From: Deltaproteobacteria bacterium
GTDB taxonomy: Bacteria; Desulfobacterota; Syntrophobacteria; Syntrophobacterales; Syntrophobacteraceae
Direction of reading: 5' to 3'
DNA length: 64,000 nucleotides
Assembly: GCA_012517315.1 (NCBI GenBank)
Contig: JAAYVE010000019.1
Coordinates: 146,855-210,854, forward strand
Under the pieces are notes generated by a model that ran no database searches, was not told the origin of the DNA, and saw only the letters and a program-made list of their open reading frames with translations. Position 1 is the stretch's first letter; every line of letters begins with the position of its first letter. Shown here piece by piece: positions 1 through 10,310 of the stretch. Both the position numbers and the translations under genes were made by a program.

Positions 1-632
1 CCCAGGAAACCGGCCACCGTTCGCCACGCAAAACCCACCAGCTTCTTCCCAGCCCACGCGATCAGCGATAAGGCACCGGGGAGCACGCCACGGGATGGAC
101 GTGGCGGCATGAACCGCTCACCGTTCCGGCAACATCGCCCCGGCATGTCTGCATGAAACTTTCTCCCGCGGGCGCCCCCGAAAACGCTCACCCGTACCGG
201 TCCTCTCCAAAAGATATTGTCGTAGTAAACACGACTCCCTCCGAAAAACATGCGGTTAAAAAACATGTCGTCGAAGCGAAAACCCATCTTCTGGAATTCG
301 CGCTGCATCTCCGAAAACACATCCTGCGCGTGAGGACTTCTGAAAAAATCCCGAAGAATCTCCTCCTGGGAATACCCGAAACCCGGACGGGGAGAACCAT
401 TGGGCTGCTGAACGCCGAGACGCCGATACTCGTCGTACTGAGCCCGCTTTTGAGGATCGCTCAGGACGCCATAGGCCTCGTTGATCCGCTTGAAACGCTC
501 TTCGGCCTGAGCATCTCCAGGATTGCGATCCGGATGCGTCTCCAGTGCGAGCCTCCTGTAAGCCTTCTTGATTTCCTCTGAAGACACATCCTCACGGACC
601 CCCAAGACCTTATAGTAATCGTTCCTGTCCAT
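1..632 (-). CDS. DnaJ-family (J-domain) co-chaperone, 3' end cut off by window
   Basis: The minus strand reads open from an ATG at 632 to the window edge, giving 210 codons without a stop. Residues 4-70 form a J domain: NDYYKVLGV at the start, the HPD motif that stimulates DnaK ATPase, and a Y-x-V-L-SDP-x-KR-x-xYD ending. A Gly/Phe-rich stretch follows ([22 protein letters not shown]). No zinc-finger Cys repeats appear in the visible part, so this is more like a J-domain/DnaJ-C type protein than full DnaJ, but the C-terminus is not visible. An AT-rich stretch at about 725-770 lies upstream and could hold its promoter. Confidence 0.85.
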   Translation of the reverse strand, partial: MDRNDYYKVLGVREDVSSEEIKKAYRRLALETHPDRNPGDAQAEERFKRINEAYGVLSDPQKRAQYDEYRRLGVQQPNGSPRPGFGYSQEEILRDFFRSPHAQDVFSEMQREFQKMGFRFDDMFFNRMFFGGSRVYYDNIFWRGPVRVSVFGGARGRKFHADMPGRCCRNGERFMPPRPSRGVLPGALSLIAWAGKKLVGFAWRTVAGFL

Positions 633-826
633 CTTCAAACGCTTCTCCTCAACATCACCACATCAGCCCCGGCTCAAACGACCTGCTTCGGTGAGGCCCA
701 TGGTTTGACTTCAACATACCCCTTGCGCGGATAAAAAGTGATCTCAAAAATTTTATATTAATATTGCCAGACTCTCCATGCAACCACCCCCACCCGGCAA
801 AAAAATAACGGGCAAGCACCTCAACC

Positions 827-2632
827 TCATGGGCGATCAGGCTTCGTCCCGCCCACCATGCCGAGTGAACGTTCCCTCTGTTCCCGGCATACTCCGCAGC
901 GCACACACTTCTCATCGGGCCTGCAGGGGGGAGTCGAACTCTCCTGCAAAGCGCTCTGGTACTCCTCCCACAGGAAACGACGCTCAATACCGTTGTCGAT
1001 GAACTCCCAGGGAAACACTTCGTCCTCGCCTCTTTCTCGCAACACCCAAAAGTCTGGATTGAAGGGAATCTCCCTCAACGCCTGCTGCCATGAAGCCCCA
1101 CCTAAGGCCACTTTTTCAAGAAAGCCGGCGACCCTTCGATCACCCCTCGCCAGGAGAGCCTGTACATAAGCCCATTTGGGGAGATCAAAATGCACGCGGA
1201 CATTGGGAACTTTCTGCAGGCCCCTGTGAATCCATCGGGCCTTTTCTTTCAAAACGGAAATCCCTGCAAAGGGAACCCACTGAAACGGGGTGAACGGCTT
1301 GGGCACGAAAGAATTCACGCTGAGGGTGATCGTCCCCATGCGTTTCTTGCCACGGCTCATTTTCAATACATGGTGTTTGATACTTTTTGCCAGGTGCACA
1401 ATCGCCTCCAGATCTTCCTGCGTTTCCGTCGGGAGCCCGATCATGAAATAGAGCTTCAAATGAAGGATACCGCCTTCCGCGAGTCTTTCAGCGGCCTCAA
1501 GAATCTGGGATTCAGAGAGGTTCTTGTTGATGACCCGGCGCAGTCTTTCGGATCCCGCCTCGGGGGCTATGGCCACCGCCTGGTGTCCGCTCGACCGCAG
1601 CGAGGCGACCACTGCAGGGGGAATGCTGTCCGCCCTGAGGGACGAAAAGGAAACCGACACACCCCGACAGGAAAGCGTTTCACACAACGCACTGATTTCC
1701 GGGTGGTCCGAAACCGCCGCGCTGACCAAGCCAAGGCGCCCCGCCGCGGGCCCTCTCTTATCGGTCGCATCCAAAACGGCCCGAGCGGAATGGAACCTCA
1801 CCGGCCGATAGACAAACCCCGCCGCACAGAACCGACAACCGCGTCCACACCCTCTCCCGATCTCGAGGAGCACCGTGTCGCTGAATTCCGTATTGGGAGT
1901 CACGACCTGGGTCTGGCATGGTGGATGTCGGAGCAGGTCTGCGCGCCTGTACTTGATGCGCTTGGGGACGTCCGCCCAAGGAACGGGGGTCATGGACTCG
2001 ATGGTGCCTTCACTCCGGTAGGAAACCTGGTACAGGGAGGGAACGTAGATTCCCTGCATGCTAACGGCGAGCGCCTCCAGCAACTGAGGGCGGGCAGGAC
2101 CTTCCCTCAGGAGGGGTTGGAGAACTTTGCGGAAATCGGGCAGCAGTTCTTCCGCTTCCCCGATGAAGAAACAGTCGATAAAGGGCGCGAGAGGTTCCGG
2201 ATTGAGAAAGACAGCCACTCCACCGGCTGTCACTAGAGGATGTGCCGCCGTCCGGTCCTGTGCCCGGGGAGGAATCCCCCCAAAAGCCAGCATTTCCAGC
2301 ACGAAGGCGTAGTCGTTCTCATAGGCGATGGAAAAGGCGATGAGGTGGAAATCCTGAAGGGGGCGCTGCGATTCCACCGAGAGGAGGTGGCCGGGGTTTT
2401 GCCTGATAAGGTCCACATCTTCTGGTTCCGGGTAGAAAACCCTTTCGCAGACAATCTCCTCAAAACGGTTGAGCGCGCGATACACCGCCTGGAAACCGAG
2501 GTTGGACATTCCTACCCGGTAGCGGTTTGGAAATGCAAGGGCGATGCAGAGCCGATCCGCCCAGTCCTTGCGGATGGTCCCTCTTTCCTCGGCAAGCCAC
2601 GCCAACTGGCGCTGCTTCAATCTCCAGAGCAT
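827..2632 (-). CDS. TIGR03960-type B12-binding/radical SAM protein
   Basis: 601 aa. The radical SAM cluster motif is CGRGCRFC (CxxxCxxC), followed by AAGFVYRP, near the middle of the protein. The region before it looks like the cobalamin-binding-like N-domain of the TIGR03960 family (FPNRYRVGMSNLG near the start). A Cys-rich tail (CVRCGVC) closes the protein. In many relatives this unit is fused to a TIGR03936/DUF2344 domain; here it ends without it. It is the last gene of the dcw run, 129 bp after ftsZ on the same strand, so it is probably cotranscribed. The substrate is unknown; relatives are associated by genome context with ribosome or tRNA functions. Confidence 0.8.
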   Translation of the reverse strand: MLWRLKQRQLAWLAEERGTIRKDWADRLCIALAFPNRYRVGMSNLGFQAVYRALNRFEEIVCERVFYPEPEDVDLIRQNPGHLLSVESQRPLQDFHLIAFSIAYENDYAFVLEMLAFGGIPPRAQDRTAAHPLVTAGGVAVFLNPEPLAPFIDCFFIGEAEELLPDFRKVLQPLLREGPARPQLLEALAVSMQGIYVPSLYQVSYRSEGTIESMTPVPWADVPKRIKYRRADLLRHPPCQTQVVTPNTEFSDTVLLEIGRGCGRGCRFCAAGFVYRPVRFHSARAVLDATDKRGPAAGRLGLVSAAVSDHPEISALCETLSCRGVSVSFSSLRADSIPPAVVASLRSSGHQAVAIAPEAGSERLRRVINKNLSESQILEAAERLAEGGILHLKLYFMIGLPTETQEDLEAIVHLAKSIKHHVLKMSRGKKRMGTITLSVNSFVPKPFTPFQWVPFAGISVLKEKARWIHRGLQKVPNVRVHFDLPKWAYVQALLARGDRRVAGFLEKVALGGASWQQALREIPFNPDFWVLRERGEDEVFPWEFIDNGIERRFLWEEYQSALQESSTPPCRPDEKCVRCGVCREQRERSLGMVGGTKPDRP

Positions 2633-2761
2633 AGCCTTCCTGGAACTCGGGGCAGGGCCGCCCCCCCCGGCGACAGGACGGCTCCCCCGCCCCCCAACGT
2701 CTCCCGGGCTCCCCTCACAGGATGCTGCGGCGCCTTCTCCCCTCAGGACCCCAACACGCTC

Positions 2762-3949
2762 TCAGTCAGCCTGACGCCTGATGAAGGTGGGTATACTGAG
2801 GTCTTCCTCCTCGGGGGAAGCCCCCGTCAGTTTTTGCAAAAGGGTCCTTCTTCTGGGTGGCTCCGCTGGAGGCACATCTCTCACGGTGCGATGACGGACC
2901 ACCGTTGGAATCTGCAAGTAGCCGTAGTTGAGGTCAGGCGTAATGCCGTCTGGCTTGAGTCGTTTGGGCCTCATGGGAGTCTCCGCTCGCTGGGGCTGAT
3001 CAACTCTTCCGATGCCCGTGGCGATGACGGTCACGCGCATTTCTTCCCCCATATCCGGATCGATGGCCATGCCGAGAATGATATGGGCATTCTCATCCAT
3101 CTCTTTCTGGATAGCCGACGAAGCTTCTTCAAACTCGTGCATTCCAAGGTCCGGTCCGGCACAGATATTGATGAGAGCCGCCCTGGCGCCATGAATGGAG
3201 ATGTCCTCCAGCAGAGGGCTGGAAATGGCCTGCTGCGCGGCCTGAAGCGCTCGGTTCTCTCCCCGGCCGATACCCGTCCCCATCAGGGCCAGTCCCATTT
3301 CTCCCATGACGGTTTTCACATCGGCGAAATCCACATTGATATAGCCCGGATTGGTGATGAGGTCGGAGATGCCCTTCACCGCAAACAGCAGGATGTCGTC
3401 GGCCCTCTTGAACATCTCGAGAAAGGTCGCCCGGCGATCGGCAAGGCACAACAGGCGATCGTTGGGAATGGTAATGAGCGTGTCCACGACGTCCTGGAGG
3501 ATCTTGAGCCCCTCTTCCGCATTCCGCTGTCGCACCTTTCCTTCGAAAGCGAAAGGCCGGGTCACCACGGCAACTGTGAGAATGCCCATCTCCTTACATG
3601 CTCTGGCGACGATGGGAGCCCCTCCGGTGCCCGTACCTCCTCCCAGCCCCGCCGTGATGAAGACCATGTCACAGCCGTCCACCGCCTCCCGCACCTTCTC
3701 CATATCCTCTTCCGTGGCCTTACTGCCCACTTCAGGGTTTCCTCCCGCCCCTAAACCCTTGGTGAGGTTCACCCCCAGCTGGATTTTGCACTCGGCGAGG
3801 TTCTTCTCCAAGGCCTGAAAATCCGTGTTGGCCGCGATGAATTCGACGCCGTCCAAGCCTGTACTGATCATGTTGTTGATGGCATTGCCCCCCCCGCCAC
3901 CAATGCCGAAAACCTTGATTCTCGCTTTGTTGAGCATCAGATTCTCCAT
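2762..3949 (-). CDS. ftsZ: Cell division GTPase FtsZ
   Basis: Tubulin-like GTPase that polymerises into the Z ring at midcell. The nucleotide-binding GIGGGGGNA motif is near the N-terminus, the signature GGGTGTG is at about residue 105, and the conserved C-terminal peptide that binds FtsA/ZipA is IPTFIRR, two residues before the end region. I chose the ATG at 3949 (MENLMLNKARI) because AAGGAG lies 12 nt upstream and the length (395 aa) fits the family. An in-frame ATG at 4021 would add a 24-residue non-conserved extension. It follows ftsA by about 100 bp in the usual ftsQ-ftsA-ftsZ order. Confidence 0.97.
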   Translation of the reverse strand: MENLMLNKARIKVFGIGGGGGNAINNMISTGLDGVEFIAANTDFQALEKNLAECKIQLGVNLTKGLGAGGNPEVGSKATEEDMEKVREAVDGCDMVFITAGLGGGTGTGGAPIVARACKEMGILTVAVVTRPFAFEGKVRQRNAEEGLKILQDVVDTLITIPNDRLLCLADRRATFLEMFKRADDILLFAVKGISDLITNPGYINVDFADVKTVMGEMGLALMGTGIGRGENRALQAAQQAISSPLLEDISIHGARAALINICAGPDLGMHEFEEASSAIQKEMDENAHIILGMAIDPDMGEEMRVTVIATGIGRVDQPQRAETPMRPKRLKPDGITPDLNYGYLQIPTVVRHRTVRDVPPAEPPRRRTLLQKLTGASPEEEDLSIPTFIRRQAD

Positions 3950-4051
3950 GTTTGCACCCATCTCCTTCCAAGGCTCACTCATGGTTGAACGCCATTTTAT
4001 GGGAGAACTTTCTTTCTTCATACCCCTTTGTGATGGTGCACCGAAAGTTTT

Positions 4052-5272
4052 TTACCAGAACTCTTTAAACCATCGTCTCATCGATAAGATCAGCTTCTTG
4101 AGAAGACTCGGCTCGGCCAGAGGCATCCGGGACCCGTACTTCTTGCCATACAACAACAACCCCGTCGCCGTTGAGTAAATGGGGTTTCGGACCACATCTC
4201 CCAGCCCCCCGAAACTGTAGGGAGCCCCGATACGGACCGGCATGTCAAAAATGCGTTCGGCCAACTCCCGTATTCCCGAAAGCAAGGCCACACCGCCCGT
4301 CAGGACCACTCCCCCGTGGAGGGACTCCACATAAGCCGAACGCACGAGTTCCCATTCGATGATCTTGAGAATCTCCTCCACCCGGGCCTCGATGATTTGC
4401 GTCAGAATGGACTGGGCCAGTTGTCTGGGCTTCTGGCCCCCCACCGACCCGACCTCGATCACATCCTGAGGGTTTACCCACTCCACGAGGGCACACCCAT
4501 ATTTCTTCTTGATCTTTTCCGCCTCTTCCATGGAGGTGCGCAATCCGACCGAAATGTCCGAGGTGATATGCTGCCCCCCCAAGCCGACTACCGTGGAATA
4601 ACGGATGGCGTGGTCAAGGAAGACGGCTATGTCACTCGTTCCCCCTCCCATGTCCACCAGAGCGACGCCAAGGTGTTTTTCGTCGGGATCGAGAACGGAC
4701 TCGCTGGACGCCAGGGATTCCAGGACCACGTCCTGCACTTGAAGGCCCGCCCGTTCGCAGCAGCGGATGATGTTCTGCACGGCGCTCACCGCCCCCGTGA
4801 TGATGTGTACCTTGGCCTCCAGCCTGACCCCTGCCATCCCGATGGGATTGTGGATTCCTTCCTGGTCATCGACGATGAACTGCTGGGGAAGCACGTGGAG
4901 AATCTGTCTGTCGTAGGGAAGAGCAATGGTCTTGGCTGCATCGAGGACTCGGTCGATGTCCGACTGTGTGACTTCACGACTCTTGACGGCAATGACCCCA
5001 TGACTGTTCAGGCTTTGGACGTGCGTGCCGGCGACCCCGGCAAAAACGGAGGAAATTTCGCAGCCGGCCATCAATTCGGCCTCACCCACCGCCTTCCGGA
5101 TGGAATTCACCGTCTGGTCGATGTTGACCACCACGCCCCCCCGCATACCAACGGATGGGAACGTTCCGACACCAACGATGTCTATCCCCTCTGCGGTCAC
5201 CTCACCGACCACGCAACAGATCTTCGTCGTACCGAGGTCAAGGCCAACGATCAGCTCCTCTCTTTTCGCCAT
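4052..5272 (-). CDS. ftsA: Cell division protein FtsA
   Basis: 406 aa, actin-like ATPase that tethers FtsZ to the membrane. The N-terminal phosphate-1 motif is GLDLGTTKICCVVGE, the phosphate-2 motif LVDMGGGTSDIAVF is near residue 205, and the late GGVVLTGG loop is present. The C-terminal amphipathic membrane-targeting helix is visible (LKKLILSMRRWFKEFW). It sits between ftsQ and ftsZ in the same orientation. Confidence 0.97.
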   Translation of the reverse strand: MAKREELIVGLDLGTTKICCVVGEVTAEGIDIVGVGTFPSVGMRGGVVVNIDQTVNSIRKAVGEAELMAGCEISSVFAGVAGTHVQSLNSHGVIAVKSREVTQSDIDRVLDAAKTIALPYDRQILHVLPQQFIVDDQEGIHNPIGMAGVRLEAKVHIITGAVSAVQNIIRCCERAGLQVQDVVLESLASSESVLDPDEKHLGVALVDMGGGTSDIAVFLDHAIRYSTVVGLGGQHITSDISVGLRTSMEEAEKIKKKYGCALVEWVNPQDVIEVGSVGGQKPRQLAQSILTQIIEARVEEILKIIEWELVRSAYVESLHGGVVLTGGVALLSGIRELAERIFDMPVRIGAPYSFGGLGDVVRNPIYSTATGLLLYGKKYGSRMPLAEPSLLKKLILSMRRWFKEFW

Positions 5273-5390
5273 TTCTCCCCCTTCGCCTTCATCGCGATGC
5301 GTCCCTCAAGGCTGGCAGTCCATGTGGTCCGCCCGATCCATCTTCTTCCGCCCCATCCGCTCGCAATGACACCCGAGAAACCTCCATCGA

Positions 5391-6242
5391 TCAGATTCCC
5401 TTGAAGGAGGGAAACTGCCCCTCAACGTAAGCACGCTGACCATAGTCGAGATCGATACGCGTCACATTCCCCACCCACTGGCGTTCGGCCAGCAATCCAA
5501 GTATTTCATGGAGACGCCTGAGCTTCTCCTCCAGGTTGTCCGCTCCAAGCTGAACGGGTATACCCTGCTCCCCAACGTTAATCAGAAAACCGGTATCCGG
5601 ATTCCAATGGCACTGGGAAATCTTGCCCCGGTGCAGTCCCTCCTCCCAGTCCCTCACCGCCGCCAGCAGTCCCGCCACCGCCTCACCGACCTCACGCTGC
5701 AGTGTGCTCCCCACCTTCAAACCGGAATCCGCCGCCCCAGAGATCAGCAAGAGATTCGGGTGTTCTTCGCACTTGCAAGGGGCGAACAGACTTCCCTCTT
5801 GATCCATCAGCAGGCAATGGTCCCCCGCGGCAATCTTGGCGACAGGGTCGCGCTCGACCAATTCCACCACCAACCGCTCAGGGGTATCGAGTCTCACGAG
5901 GGCCGACCGGATCCACGGGAGCATCTCCAAGCGTTTCTTGAGCTGTACCAGCTTCAGGCCGAACACGCTCGCCCCCCTGGCAACCCCCATGGCGTTCAAA
6001 ACCTCGACCCTGCTCATGTGCTGGAGCCCGCTGATTTCAATCTCCTGAACCCGAAGCCAAGGAGCATCGAGAAGAGCATGATAAGCGCGGGAAAGGGCGG
6101 CACTGAAAAGGGCGAGGGAGATAAGAACCATGAAGGCCGCAATGGCGGTCCTCGTACCCGAAAGGATTTTCTCCCTTCTCTTGACTCGATCGACCCTGTA
6201 GCGGTTCGCCTTTCTTCTCATGTCCCAAAAAGCCTCTTCCAA
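5391..6242 (-). CDS. ftsQ: Cell division protein FtsQ/DivIB
   Basis: 283 aa, bitopic divisome protein. A basic cytoplasmic N-terminus (KANRYRVDRVKRREK) precedes one transmembrane segment (about residues 32-55). A POTRA domain follows (VQEIEISGLQHMSRVEV) and then the FtsQ beta domain. In the divisome it scaffolds FtsB/FtsL and links early and late proteins. It lies between murB and ftsA as in other dcw clusters; no ddl gene is present beside it. Confidence 0.93.
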   Translation of the reverse strand: MEEAFWDMRRKANRYRVDRVKRREKILSGTRTAIAAFMVLISLALFSAALSRAYHALLDAPWLRVQEIEISGLQHMSRVEVLNAMGVARGASVFGLKLVQLKKRLEMLPWIRSALVRLDTPERLVVELVERDPVAKIAAGDHCLLMDQEGSLFAPCKCEEHPNLLLISGAADSGLKVGSTLQREVGEAVAGLLAAVRDWEEGLHRGKISQCHWNPDTGFLINVGEQGIPVQLGADNLEEKLRRLHEILGLLAERQWVGNVTRIDLDYGQRAYVEGQFPSFKGI

Positions 6243-6316
6243 TCCGAAACCCAGGGATTTCGCCGGGGAAAGCCCTCCGGAGGGAGTGCGGCGTGTTGGC
6301 CGCCCCCATTCTGGCT

Positions 6317-7249
6317 TCAGTGGAGCGACTGTCCCCGTTCCAGTACGTGTACCTCCCTCTCCAGGGCAATACCAAACCTGTTAAGCACCGTCTGTTCCAC
6401 GTGCTCCATGAGCTTCAAGACTTGAGCAGCAGACGCTTTCCCCCTGTTGACGATCCAGTTGGCATGTTTTTCTGAAACTTGCGCATCGCCGAAACGCACT
6501 CCCTTCAATCCTGCCTGCTCAATCAATGCACCTGCCGAAGCCTGAGGTGGATTTCTGAATATGCATCCCGCCGATGGAAAACCCATGGGTTGGCTTGCCC
6601 TTCTTTCCCTCATGGCCTGCCCCATGCGCTCCCTGAGCCTTCTTCCGGACCCCTTGCGCAGTTCGATGCATCCCCCCAGTACCGCAGCATCCCGCGGAAG
6701 GCCCATTTGACGGTATTTCGCAGGAAGTTCAGCCCGGTAAACCCGTCTTCTTTCCCCCGATTTCTCCAATAGGTCAACCCATAGCAGGGAATCAGCGATG
6801 CATCCGTCCCTGGATCCTGCATTCATGACGATGGCTCCCCCCACCGAGCCCGGAATCCCCACAAGGGCCTCAACGCCCTCAAGTTCTTCGCGGAGGCAAA
6901 AACGGAGCAAGGAAGACAGTCTTACCCCTGCCCCCACGTGGACAAGCCTCTTTCCTCCACTGCCTGTGCTGAGTTCGATGATCTTCCCCAGGCAACGGTT
7001 CATCTGTATGACCAGTACCTCCCAGGATTCATCGGGTGCCAGCACATTGGTCCCTCCTCCCAGGAAGATGTGGGGGATGTGCTCTTTGCGCATCAGCGAA
7101 ACGAGTGCCGCCAAGGCGGCTTCACTGAAAGGCCTCACCACGCAGGCGACAGGGCCGCCGATGCGAAAGCTCGTGAGATTCGCCATGGGCTCTCCCCAGA
7201 GCAACTCCAACTCCGGCGTGCCTCCCAGAATCCTGCGCAATGCTTGCAT
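6317..7249 (-). CDS. murB: UDP-N-acetylenolpyruvoylglucosamine reductase MurB
   Basis: 310 aa, FAD enzyme that reduces UDP-GlcNAc-enolpyruvate to UDP-MurNAc with NADPH. The FAD-binding segment LGGGTNVL and the GIPGSVGGA motif are clear. The catalytic-loop motif is SAGCIFRNP: the position that is the proton-donating Ser in the classical GSxFKNP motif is Cys here. There is no YxxxF insertion, so it is of the type II class. The C-terminal KHANWIVN motif is intact. It is separated from the small upstream ORF at 7379-7600 by an intergenic stretch carrying a short GTGATGAGTGATGAG repeat. Confidence 0.95.
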   Translation of the reverse strand: MQALRRILGGTPELELLWGEPMANLTSFRIGGPVACVVRPFSEAALAALVSLMRKEHIPHIFLGGGTNVLAPDESWEVLVIQMNRCLGKIIELSTGSGGKRLVHVGAGVRLSSLLRFCLREELEGVEALVGIPGSVGGAIVMNAGSRDGCIADSLLWVDLLEKSGERRRVYRAELPAKYRQMGLPRDAAVLGGCIELRKGSGRRLRERMGQAMRERRASQPMGFPSAGCIFRNPPQASAGALIEQAGLKGVRFGDAQVSEKHANWIVNRGKASAAQVLKLMEHVEQTVLNRFGIALEREVHVLERGQSLH

Positions 7250-7378
7250 GGAGAGACTCCCCCCCGACGATAACTGAGTGGTGGCTAACGGGTGATGAGT
7301 GATGAGTCGCCGGCCCCTTTTGCGCCGGTCTTTAACACTGTTTAGACCTGTTGATTGGGTTGGGTTGTCATGGTCGAC

Positions 7379-7600
7379 TCACAAAACAGGAGACGGTCGC
7401 TTGACCTCTTCGTCAGAGGTTGGATGCTCCAATGGCTCAAGCCGGTAGGGAATTCGGTCAGGGAAACAGTCAAACTCCTCGGACCGCTTACCCATTTGAA
7501 GCAGCCCAATGAACAGGACCCCTGCAACCGTCCCGAGGATCAGCCCCAGTCCAAAGGCGAGCCACATCATTCGTTCGATCTCCCTGTGAGAGTCCCGCAA
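7379..7600 (-). CDS. Small single-pass membrane protein within the dcw cluster
   Basis: 73 aa with one hydrophobic segment (WLAFGLGLILGTVAGVLFIGLLQM) followed by a charged, proline-containing cytoplasmic or periplasmic tail. The glycine-spaced helix followed by a Lys/Arg stop resembles small DUF3789-like proteins. It lies between murC and murB on the same strand, where murG or ddl might otherwise stand, and is presumably cotranscribed. I do not recognise a function. A shorter start at the second Met of the MMWLAF motif is possible. Confidence 0.5.
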   Translation of the reverse strand: MRDSHREIERMMWLAFGLGLILGTVAGVLFIGLLQMGKRSEEFDCFPDRIPYRLEPLEHPTSDEEVKRPSPVL

Positions 7601-7725
7601 GATACTCCCAATACCGTTCAGACTCCTTCTTTCTCCTCAAAAGTGCGACTCTTCACTCATCCCCCCTCAGCCAACACTCCCCGGTCGTCCAATCAGGAGA
7701 GTGCATTCCTTTCCAACTCCCCAGG

Positions 7726-9111
7726 TCAACTCGCGCCAGCCTTCAACTTTTCCAAGAGGTTCTCACCCACCTGCCATATGTTCCCTGCCCCCAAAGTGAT
7801 CACCACATCGCCCTTTCTTACAAACCGGGTGAGTTCCTGAAGCATTGCATCCAGCGTCGGTGTGTAATGGAGGTCATGATGCCCGTGAGCCCCGATCTTC
7901 TCCGCAAGTCGCTCCCCTGTTACCCCGGGAATGGGCTTCTCGCTCGCCGCATAAATATCCGAAAGGAAAAGGGCATCGGATTGATAGAAGCAGCGGGCAA
8001 ACTGATCCAGGAGGGCATGAGTCCTCGTGTAACGATGGGGCTGGAACACCACGATCCTTCTGCGGTGAGGAAACCGGTCGGCCAGCGTCTCCAGGACGGC
8101 TCGAATCTCCGTAGGATGATGCCCGTAATCATCGAGGACCAGCACCCCCCCAACTTCGCCCTTGATCTGAAAGCGCCGCTGCACACCGGTCATGTCCCGA
8201 AGTCCTTCCTGAACGCTCACCCATTCCAGCTCCAGTTCATGAGCAACGGCTACCGCCGCTAAAGAGTTGAGGACGTTGTGTCGCCCCGGGATCCGTATTT
8301 CGATCTCTCCAAGCTCCTTTCCCCCGAAAAAGGCTCGGTAGGTAGTGGAAAAACCGTCCGAGACAAGATCCCGCGCCTGGAAATCCGCCTGGGAGGAAAA
8401 GCCGTAGGTGACAAAACGCTTGGTGATCCTGGGCAGCAGACTCTGCACATTGCCGTCTTCCAGGCACAGGACGGCCTCGCCATAGAAGGGGATCTTGTTG
8501 ATGAACTGAAGAAAAGTCTCCTGGATGTGATCCAGGTCCCTGTAGTAGTCGAGATGCTCCAAGTCGATGTTGGTGACCACGGCGATGGTTGGGGGAAGCA
8601 GGAGAAATGTCCCGTCGCTCTCGTCGGCCTCCGCAACCATGAAGTCTCCCCGTCCCAGCTTTGCATTGGTCCCCCAGGCGTTGAGCTTTCCCCCGATGAC
8701 AACCGTCGGATCCAGGCCCCCCCGAGCCAGAACGGTGGATACCATTGAGGTGGTGGTCGTCTTTCCATGGGCCCCTGCGATGAGCACCGAATACTTGAGG
8801 CGCATGAGTTCCGCCAGCATCTCGGCCCGCCTGATGACCGGCACCTTTCCAAGTGCCCTGGCCCCCCGTAGCTCAGGGTTCTCCTCTGATATGGCCGAGG
8901 AAACCACCACGACGTCTACGCCGGCAACATTCTCCGGACGATGCCCCATGTAGACCGTCGCACCCAGACGGGCAAGGCGTCGAGTAATGTCCGTCTCGCG
9001 CAGATCCGAACCGGACACCCTGTACCCCAAGTTCAGAAGCAGCTCAGCGATGCCGCTCATGCCGATGCCGCCGATGCCGATGAAGTGAATGCGCTGATAA
9101 CGTTTATACAT
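7726..9111 (-). CDS. murC: UDP-N-acetylmuramate--L-alanine ligase MurC
   Basis: 461 aa Mur ligase that adds L-Ala to UDP-MurNAc. The Rossmann motif [14 protein letters not shown] is at the N-terminus, the ATP-binding [10 protein letters not shown] at about residue 108, and the central Mur ligase substrate region and C-terminal DYGHHPTEI motif are present. I chose ATG 9111 ([15 protein letters not shown]): it overlaps the ftsW stop by 8 nt, which suggests translational coupling. An upstream in-frame GTG at 9132 adds seven residues. In most dcw clusters murG lies between ftsW and murC; here there is no room for it. Confidence 0.95.
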   Translation of the reverse strand: MYKRYQRIHFIGIGGIGMSGIAELLLNLGYRVSGSDLRETDITRRLARLGATVYMGHRPENVAGVDVVVVSSAISEENPELRGARALGKVPVIRRAEMLAELMRLKYSVLIAGAHGKTTTTSMVSTVLARGGLDPTVVIGGKLNAWGTNAKLGRGDFMVAEADESDGTFLLLPPTIAVVTNIDLEHLDYYRDLDHIQETFLQFINKIPFYGEAVLCLEDGNVQSLLPRITKRFVTYGFSSQADFQARDLVSDGFSTTYRAFFGGKELGEIEIRIPGRHNVLNSLAAVAVAHELELEWVSVQEGLRDMTGVQRRFQIKGEVGGVLVLDDYGHHPTEIRAVLETLADRFPHRRRIVVFQPHRYTRTHALLDQFARCFYQSDALFLSDIYAASEKPIPGVTGERLAEKIGAHGHHDLHYTPTLDAMLQELTRFVRKGDVVITLGAGNIWQVGENLLEKLKAGAS

Positions 9112-10288
9112 CCTGGGCCATCTGCCTTTCACCCGTTCGGGCGATGTTCATGAGTATGCCGACGGCCATGCAATTCGCCGTGAAAGCGCTCCCACCATAT
9201 GAAATAAAGGGAAGCGGCAGGCCCTTGGTGGGAACGAGCCCCAGTACAACACACATGTTGAAGAGGGCCTGCAGGCTCAGGAGCATGGTCAGACCGAGAG
9301 CCATGAGGCTGGTGCCCAGATCGGGGGCAACACGGGAAATGCGCATCCCTGTAGTGAACAGGCAATAGAAGAGGAGGCACATGACCGCGATTCCGGCGAA
9401 CCCCAGTTCCTCACCGATGACCGCCAAAATAAAGTCCGTATAGGACTCCGGGAGATAGAAGAGCTTCTGCTGACCCGCTCCCAGCCCTTTGCCCCAAAGT
9501 CCTCCGGAGCCCACTGCGATCCACGCCTGGATCAGCTGATAACCTGAATCCAGGGGGTCGGTCCACGGGTTGAGAAAGGCAGTCACCCGCTCCCACCGGT
9601 AAGGTACCAGGTATACGAACCGGTAAAAAAACGCGAAAGCCACAGGCGCCAGCAAAAAAAGATGACGCAGAGGGACCCCGCCCACTGCCATCAAGATCAT
9701 CGCCAGGCAGCCCACCATGAAAGTCGTGCCGAAATCCGGCTCCTTCAGAATGAGAAAGCTCAGGATGCCGCACAAAATCATGTGAGGGAAAAACCCCACC
9801 CCAAAGCGCCGGATGTTATCCTGCTTTCTGCTGAGCGAGACGCTCAGGTACATGATCCAAATCACTTTGGCATACTCAGCTGGCTGCAGCGAAAAGCTTT
9901 TCAGCTGAAACCAGCGCCGCGCATTGTTGACCTCCGTCCCGATCCCAGGGATCAATACCAGTCCCAGGGCGATGACAACGAGGACAAGCATCCATCGGAC
10001 CTGCTCCGTCAGCCTACGATAAGAAACGCGGCTGAATAGGAAAAGGATCCCAAGGCCGAACCCCGCAAAGGCGAACTGGCGTTTGAGATAATGGGACGCA
10101 TCCCCAAACCTGCGGATGGCCATGATCGAACTGGCGCTGTATATCATCACGATACCGAGCGCCATGAGGAGGATCACCTCGATCCACAACTGTGACTCCA
10201 GGGAAAGCACGTTCCAAGGGGAAACCTGCTTCTCCCTGGCCTCCACGTCAGCCGGCAGGGGCGGTGTGTCAGCAATGGCCCTACTCAT
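9104..10288 (-). CDS. ftsW: SEDS-family peptidoglycan polymerase FtsW
   Basis: 394 aa polytopic membrane protein with about ten hydrophobic segments. SEDS signatures include [10 protein letters not shown] in TM1, the KEPDFGTTF motif in the large middle region, and the C-terminal [19 protein letters not shown] motif. With FtsI it forms the septal glycan polymerase/transpeptidase pair; it uses lipid II, whose maker MurG is not encoded nearby. It lies between murD (22 bp) and murC (overlap). Confidence 0.96.
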   Translation of the reverse strand: MSRAIADTPPLPADVEAREKQVSPWNVLSLESQLWIEVILLMALGIVMIYSASSIMAIRRFGDASHYLKRQFAFAGFGLGILFLFSRVSYRRLTEQVRWMLVLVVIALGLVLIPGIGTEVNNARRWFQLKSFSLQPAEYAKVIWIMYLSVSLSRKQDNIRRFGVGFFPHMILCGILSFLILKEPDFGTTFMVGCLAMILMAVGGVPLRHLFLLAPVAFAFFYRFVYLVPYRWERVTAFLNPWTDPLDSGYQLIQAWIAVGSGGLWGKGLGAGQQKLFYLPESYTDFILAVIGEELGFAGIAVMCLLFYCLFTTGMRISRVAPDLGTSLMALGLTMLLSLQALFNMCVVLGLVPTKGLPLPFISYGGSAFTANCMAVGILMNIARTGERQMAQDV

Positions 10289-10310
10289 TTGCGTTCCCAG
10301 CGCTGTTGTC

